From NCBI RefSeq assembly GCF_014529945.1, contig NZ_JACVFB010000006.1:434001-498000 (forward strand): 64,000 nucleotides of DNA, read 5' to 3'. The number at the start of each line of letters is the position of its first letter. Positions within the stretch are counted from its first letter, which is position 1. The translations under genes were made by a program, and so were the position numbers. The notes under the pieces are model-generated. The model was not told the origin of the DNA, did no database searches, and saw only the letters and a list, made by a program, of their open reading frames with translations. The stretch comes from Chitinophaga varians (lineage in GTDB: Bacteria > Bacteroidota > Bacteroidia > Chitinophagales > Chitinophagaceae). Below, piece by piece: positions 60,412 to 64,000 of this stretch.

Positions 60412-63297
60412 CTAAATCTGGTTTAAGAAAGTACTTAACGACTGCTCCGTTTGCAGGCCGATCTTTTTTCTGATCCTATACCGGCTTACTTCCACTCCCC
60501 GCACCGTGATGTTGAGCAGCTGGGAAACCTCTTTGGTAGTCAGATTCAGCTTAATATAGGTACACATCTTCAGATCGGTATTGGTCAGCTGCGGGTATTG
60601 TTTTTTCAGTTTATTCAAAAAACCGTCATTCAACTCATCAAAATGGGCGGCGAATGCCTCCCAGTTAGCATTGATTTTTTCGGTGTCTTTGATCAGGTCC
60701 GTGATGCTTTTGATGTCGCTGTTGCTGGTGGTCTCCGTATTGAGGCGGGACACTTTCTCCTTTATCTTCGTTAAGGTATCTGCTTTTTCCATCAGGTGCA
60801 TACTGGTGTTGGCCAATTCCTTTTTCTTCAACAGTATCTCCTGTGCTAATTTTTCATTTTGAAGCTTGATGATTTCTTTTTCATTTTTCTCCAGCTCCAG
60901 GTGATGGATGTATTTTAGTCTTTTCTGCTCTTCCTCAAATTTTTGCTGCTGTAGCCGCAGTTTATGCTTTTGCCGTTGCTGTATGAAGCATATCAGGCCG
61001 GCGAACAGGGCGATGTAACCCAGTATGGCCCAGGAGGTCTTGTACCAGGGCGCTTTTATTATAAAGCTGTAGGCAACGACTGCCGATTCATTGTGCTGGT
61101 TGTCGCGGGCTTTGATTTTGAAGGTGTATTTTCCATTCGACAGGTTGGTGTAGTCTTTTTCTGTTTTGGTGTCCCAGGAAGACCAGTCGCTGTCATAGCC
61201 TTCCAGTTGGTAACTATACTCAATGCTCTTTTGAAATTCGTAGGAGGGGGAGCTGTATTCAAAATGGAAGGCATTAAAAGCAGCTGGCCACGGGTGGACC
61301 TCTCCGTTGCGCGTGTGCTGATAGCCGCCAAAGATGGTGCTGTCGGCTTTACCCGTGTACTTTATCATGCCCAGCCGGACGGTTACATTGGGTTTGGCGG
61401 CCGCATATCTTTTGTAGTCAAGATGTATTAACCCTTTTTCAGCGCCGATAAATACGTTTTCCCGGCTATAGGGATATATGTTTTCGAACTTCGACAGGAG
61501 CTGTCCGGCCAGTTCCGGGAAGTACGTGACGCTGGGATTGCTGATAGCATCGGCGGGAAAGAAGTGTATCACGCCGGTTCCCTTTTCGTTGCAAAACCAG
61601 ATGTTGCCTTCTCTGTCTTCTGTCAGGTACAATATTTTCATGCTGCCAAAGACGGAAGAAAGAAACCCGGAAGGGGAGAACCGGTTTGTCTGAGGATTAA
61701 ATTCATACAGTCCCCTGGCGGTGGCGAAGAGAATCTGATTTTTTATTTTGAAGACAAAGTTATTTAACGCGGAGGGAAGCCCGTCGTGCGGGGTATATAG
61801 CTGCGAGGCGTATTTTTTCTTGTCTTGTGATAAGTGGAAGCGATAAATACCACGATAAGGATGCGATGCCCAGATGTCTCCATTATTATCCAGGGCCATG
61901 AAGCGATAGGAGTCATACAGGCCGTCTATTTTCCCTTCGTCCTTAAACTGGTTGTTTTCATACCGAAGTCGTTTCAGTCCGTTATAAGTGCCTACGATGA
62001 CATCTTGTGCCGGATACACGGACGACAGAGGCAGAAAATACCAGCTGCCGGTACCGCCGGAGACCAGGCGTGCGTCGGCGCCCTGTATATCATAAGTTCC
62101 GATATCGTTGCCGAGCAGCAGATGTCCATTGACCTCATGAAGGTTCCAGGCCTCGCGGTTTTCGGTGTTGTTGACGAGGGAGAAATCATCTTTTGTTACG
62201 TGGACGGTATTATTGTCGGATAAAGGGGCACTGTATAAGCCGTTGGAAGTGCCGACATACAGCCGGTTGTGGAAGATTTGTGTGGAATAGGCGGGCAGAT
62301 TATTGGCTTTGCCAATCTGAAGGTACCTGATGGCGGAGTTGTAGTTGATATAACTGATGCCGCTGTTTAATCCTGTCCAGAGGTTACGGTTGGCATCCGC
62401 AAAAATGCTCAGCGCATTGTTATTTTGCAGTCCCTGGCCATCAGAAAAGCTCTGCCATTCATTCTTTTGTATGTTAAATACCAGGCATCCGTTGGCGGAA
62501 GTGGCCACGGCAAATTCGGTATCGCTTATTTTGGTGGTAGCATTGATGTATAGATTATTTTGCCCGTTATTTTTTTGCGGGGAGATGATACCGTCGTGTA
62601 ATAAAAAGATGCCGTTGGTTCTCGTGACAACGAAGACACTGTCATTTCCCATGGGGATCATGCCGGCAATGAGCACGCCTGCCAGTTTTTTTCCTTCCCG
62701 CAGCGGTGTCCACAGATTTTCGTTTAGTTGTAGTAGTCCGGCAACGCGGTCTGATGCATATAGCTGTTCCCCGGCCCGGGCCATGAACAGCCATTGGGAG
62801 CCGGATGGGTGTACACGGACCGAGTGGCCATTATATTCAAAGATGCGATCATCGGCCTGGAAAAAGATCCTGTTGCCCATGATGGCGATATGCCATACAT
62901 CGGCGAACCTGGTATGCTGTTCCGGGATTTTGTCTTTTAGAGAGGTATATGTCAATATGCCATTCGCTCCCGGAGAAAAATATCCTATTTCGTCTTGTCC
63001 TCCGACAAAGATTTTCCCGTCATCGCTGAGCGCGAGAGACCAGGCAACGGTGTTGTTGGGCAACGGATATAATTTCCAGTGACTGCCGTCGAAACTTAGC
63101 AGCCCCTCGTTGTTGGCAAAATACATGATCCGTTGTTTGTCCTGCCCTATGTCCCAGTTCTGGCTGCCTCCGTGATAATCAAATTTGGTGTAGTTGACTA
63201 CAGCCGGAATGCCGGTTCCGCTTTGCGCGTGCGCAGCATGGCAGCATGTTGACAATAGCCCAAAGAAAAGCAGGATGTTAAGCAGGATCTTATTCAT
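60412..63297 (-). CDS. Propeller/Y_Y_Y membrane regulator with LuxR-type HTH
   Basis: A 961-aa envelope sensor: signal peptide ending AAHAQ, 14 or so beta-propeller repeats (about 30-690, two-component-regulator-propeller type), Y_Y_Y domain (about 700-760; YSYQLEGYDSDWSSW), one membrane helix (about 773-790; WAILGYIALFAGLICFI), a coiled coil, and a C-terminal LuxR-type HTH (about 895-955; LTNTDLKMCTYIKLNLTTKEVSQLLNITVRGVEVSRYRIRKKIG). It lacks a kinase domain, so it probably binds DNA directly from the membrane. It is divergent from a SusC gene, its likely target. Confidence 0.87.
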   Translation of the reverse strand: MNKILLNILLFFGLLSTCCHAAHAQSGTGIPAVVNYTKFDYHGGSQNWDIGQDKQRIMYFANNEGLLSFDGSHWKLYPLPNNTVAWSLALSDDGKIFVGGQDEIGYFSPGANGILTYTSLKDKIPEQHTRFADVWHIAIMGNRIFFQADDRIFEYNGHSVRVHPSGSQWLFMARAGEQLYASDRVAGLLQLNENLWTPLREGKKLAGVLIAGMIPMGNDSVFVVTRTNGIFLLHDGIISPQKNNGQNNLYINATTKISDTEFAVATSANGCLVFNIQKNEWQSFSDGQGLQNNNALSIFADANRNLWTGLNSGISYINYNSAIRYLQIGKANNLPAYSTQIFHNRLYVGTSNGLYSAPLSDNNTVHVTKDDFSLVNNTENREAWNLHEVNGHLLLGNDIGTYDIQGADARLVSGGTGSWYFLPLSSVYPAQDVIVGTYNGLKRLRYENNQFKDEGKIDGLYDSYRFMALDNNGDIWASHPYRGIYRFHLSQDKKKYASQLYTPHDGLPSALNNFVFKIKNQILFATARGLYEFNPQTNRFSPSGFLSSVFGSMKILYLTEDREGNIWFCNEKGTGVIHFFPADAISNPSVTYFPELAGQLLSKFENIYPYSRENVFIGAEKGLIHLDYKRYAAAKPNVTVRLGMIKYTGKADSTIFGGYQHTRNGEVHPWPAAFNAFHFEYSSPSYEFQKSIEYSYQLEGYDSDWSSWDTKTEKDYTNLSNGKYTFKIKARDNQHNESAVVAYSFIIKAPWYKTSWAILGYIALFAGLICFIQQRQKHKLRLQQQKFEEEQKRLKYIHHLELEKNEKEIIKLQNEKLAQEILLKKKELANTSMHLMEKADTLTKIKEKVSRLNTETTSNSDIKSITDLIKDTEKINANWEAFAAHFDELNDGFLNKLKKQYPQLTNTDLKMCTYIKLNLTTKEVSQLLNITVRGVEVSRYRIRKKIGLQTEQSLSTFLNQI

Positions 63298-63479
63298 GGC
63301 TCAGGCTCCTCACGTGGATGTAGTAGTATTGTAGTAGTGTCTCCGGTCATAAAAATAGAGAATTACCGGATAAGACGTAGTAATGAAGTAGCGTTTTCTT
63401 CACATTTTCTGACAAGCTGACCTACTTTTGTTTTTCCACGATCCACTTTCAGGAATAAGCCAAAAACTAAATTTTGCGT
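63298..63479. promoter_or_regulatory. Divergent control region between LuxR-type regulator and SusC gene
   Basis: A 182-bp gap with a TAAATTTTG about 10 bases before the SusC ATG; as a -7 element it would be one T longer than TAnnTTTG and very close to the start. No clear palindrome was found. Confidence 0.4.
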
Positions 63480-64000
63480 ATGAAAAAAAAGTTCTTCAGA
63501 ATTTTTCTCCCCTTTTTGCTTTCGATGATCGCCCATTTTACCACCTATGCTCAAAACAAAATTGTAAAAGGTACTGTGACAGATGACAAAAATGCACCTG
63601 TCATTGGAGCTTCCATAGGTGTAAAAGGTACGGTTATCGGTACCTCTACAAATGAAGCAGGGGCTTTTACCCTTTCCGTGCCTGCCGGCGCAGACTCCAT
63701 CGTGGTGTCGATGGTAGGATTTAAAAGGAAGGTGGTTGCCATTACCGGCAGCACGGTGAATATTCAGCTGGAGTCTTCGAGTACCGGGCTGGAAGAAGTG
63801 GTGGTGGTAGGGTATGGTACCCAGAAGAAGGCCGACCTCACCGCTCCGATCAGCACCGTGAATACAGAAAATATGCTGAAGCGGACCACCGCTTCTCCCA
63901 TGGAGGCGTTGCAGGGCAGCGTTCCCGGTGTGCAGGTAGTCACCAGCGGCGCGCCGGGCAGTTCCCCGAATGTCCGCATCAGAGGCGTAGGATCATTTAA
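63480..64000 (+). CDS. SusC/RagA-family TonB-dependent receptor, 5' part only
   Basis: Starts at ATG 63480 with signal peptide MKKKFFRIFLPFLLSMIAHF then TTYA, a carboxypeptidase-like domain (about 27-95; KGTVTDDKNAPVIGASIGVKG) and the SusC segment EEVVVVGYGTQKKADLTAPI. The window ends in the plug domain (PNVRIRGVGSF). No STN domain. Divergent from the propeller/LuxR regulator, so it is likely regulated by it. Confidence 0.95.
   Translation, partial: MKKKFFRIFLPFLLSMIAHFTTYAQNKIVKGTVTDDKNAPVIGASIGVKGTVIGTSTNEAGAFTLSVPAGADSIVVSMVGFKRKVVAITGSTVNIQLESSSTGLEEVVVVGYGTQKKADLTAPISTVNTENMLKRTTASPMEALQGSVPGVQVVTSGAPGSSPNVRIRGVGSF

Overview
The window looks like a chromosome segment of a Chitinophaga-like member of the Bacteroidota. 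The evidence is SusC/SusD outer-membrane uptake pairs, a SusC with an N-terminal STN domain behind an ECF sigma/FecR pair, TAnnTTTG-type -7 promoter elements, a type IX secretion sorting domain, a bacillithiol-system protein, many SPII lipoproteins and near-absent Shine-Dalgarno sites. No rRNA, tRNA, CRISPR array, phage or transposase gene was seen. The genus is inferred.

Layout. 1-2313: 5' part of a SusC receptor, divergent from a DeoR regulator. 3.3-9.3 kb: housekeeping genes (EamA exporter, dolichol-phosphate-mannose-type glycosyltransferase, DEDDh exonuclease, Mpl murein ligase, YtxJ, UbiX, AroQ). 9.4-18.7 kb: terpene synthase, M42 peptidase, UbiA-like membrane protein, acyl-CoA carboxylase beta subunit, LuxE-like protein, SnoaL-like lipoprotein, Crp/Fnr regulator and unknowns. 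Three copies of a hairpin repeat lie directly behind stop codons here. 19.0-21.4 kb: the most interesting locus, a four-gene RiPP operon resembling HvfABCD: a secreted Cys-rich precursor with GKC repeats, a DUF692 (MNIO) maturase, a DUF2063 partner and a DoxX membrane protein, probably making a metal-binding modified peptide.

21.4-29.3 kb: a quinone reductase divergent from an AraC regulator, a lone receiver protein, a ThuA protein, an SDR with a Crp/Fnr regulator, and a nitric-oxide-protection pair (RIC di-iron protein and truncated hemoglobin). 29.4-33.4 kb: SGNH esterase and GH28 glycosidase plus unknowns. 33.5-36.4 kb: acyltransferase, LytS-type kinase and LytTR regulator. 36.5-43.2 kb: secreted and lipoproteins, a T9SS substrate, a DUF2314/DUF2185 protein, a YdeI-like protein and an alpha/beta hydrolase divergent from a second AraC regulator.

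44.2-55.9 kb: a complete trans-envelope signalling and uptake operon (ECF sigma, FecR, STN-SusC, SusD, DUF4843, PKD-like lipoprotein, thioredoxin-fold protein, esterase). 56.0-64.0 kb: GrpB-family protein, a lipoprotein, a second thioredoxin-fold protein, a lipoprotein carrying a SpoIID domain, and a propeller/Y_Y_Y/LuxR membrane regulator divergent from the 5' end of another SusC gene.
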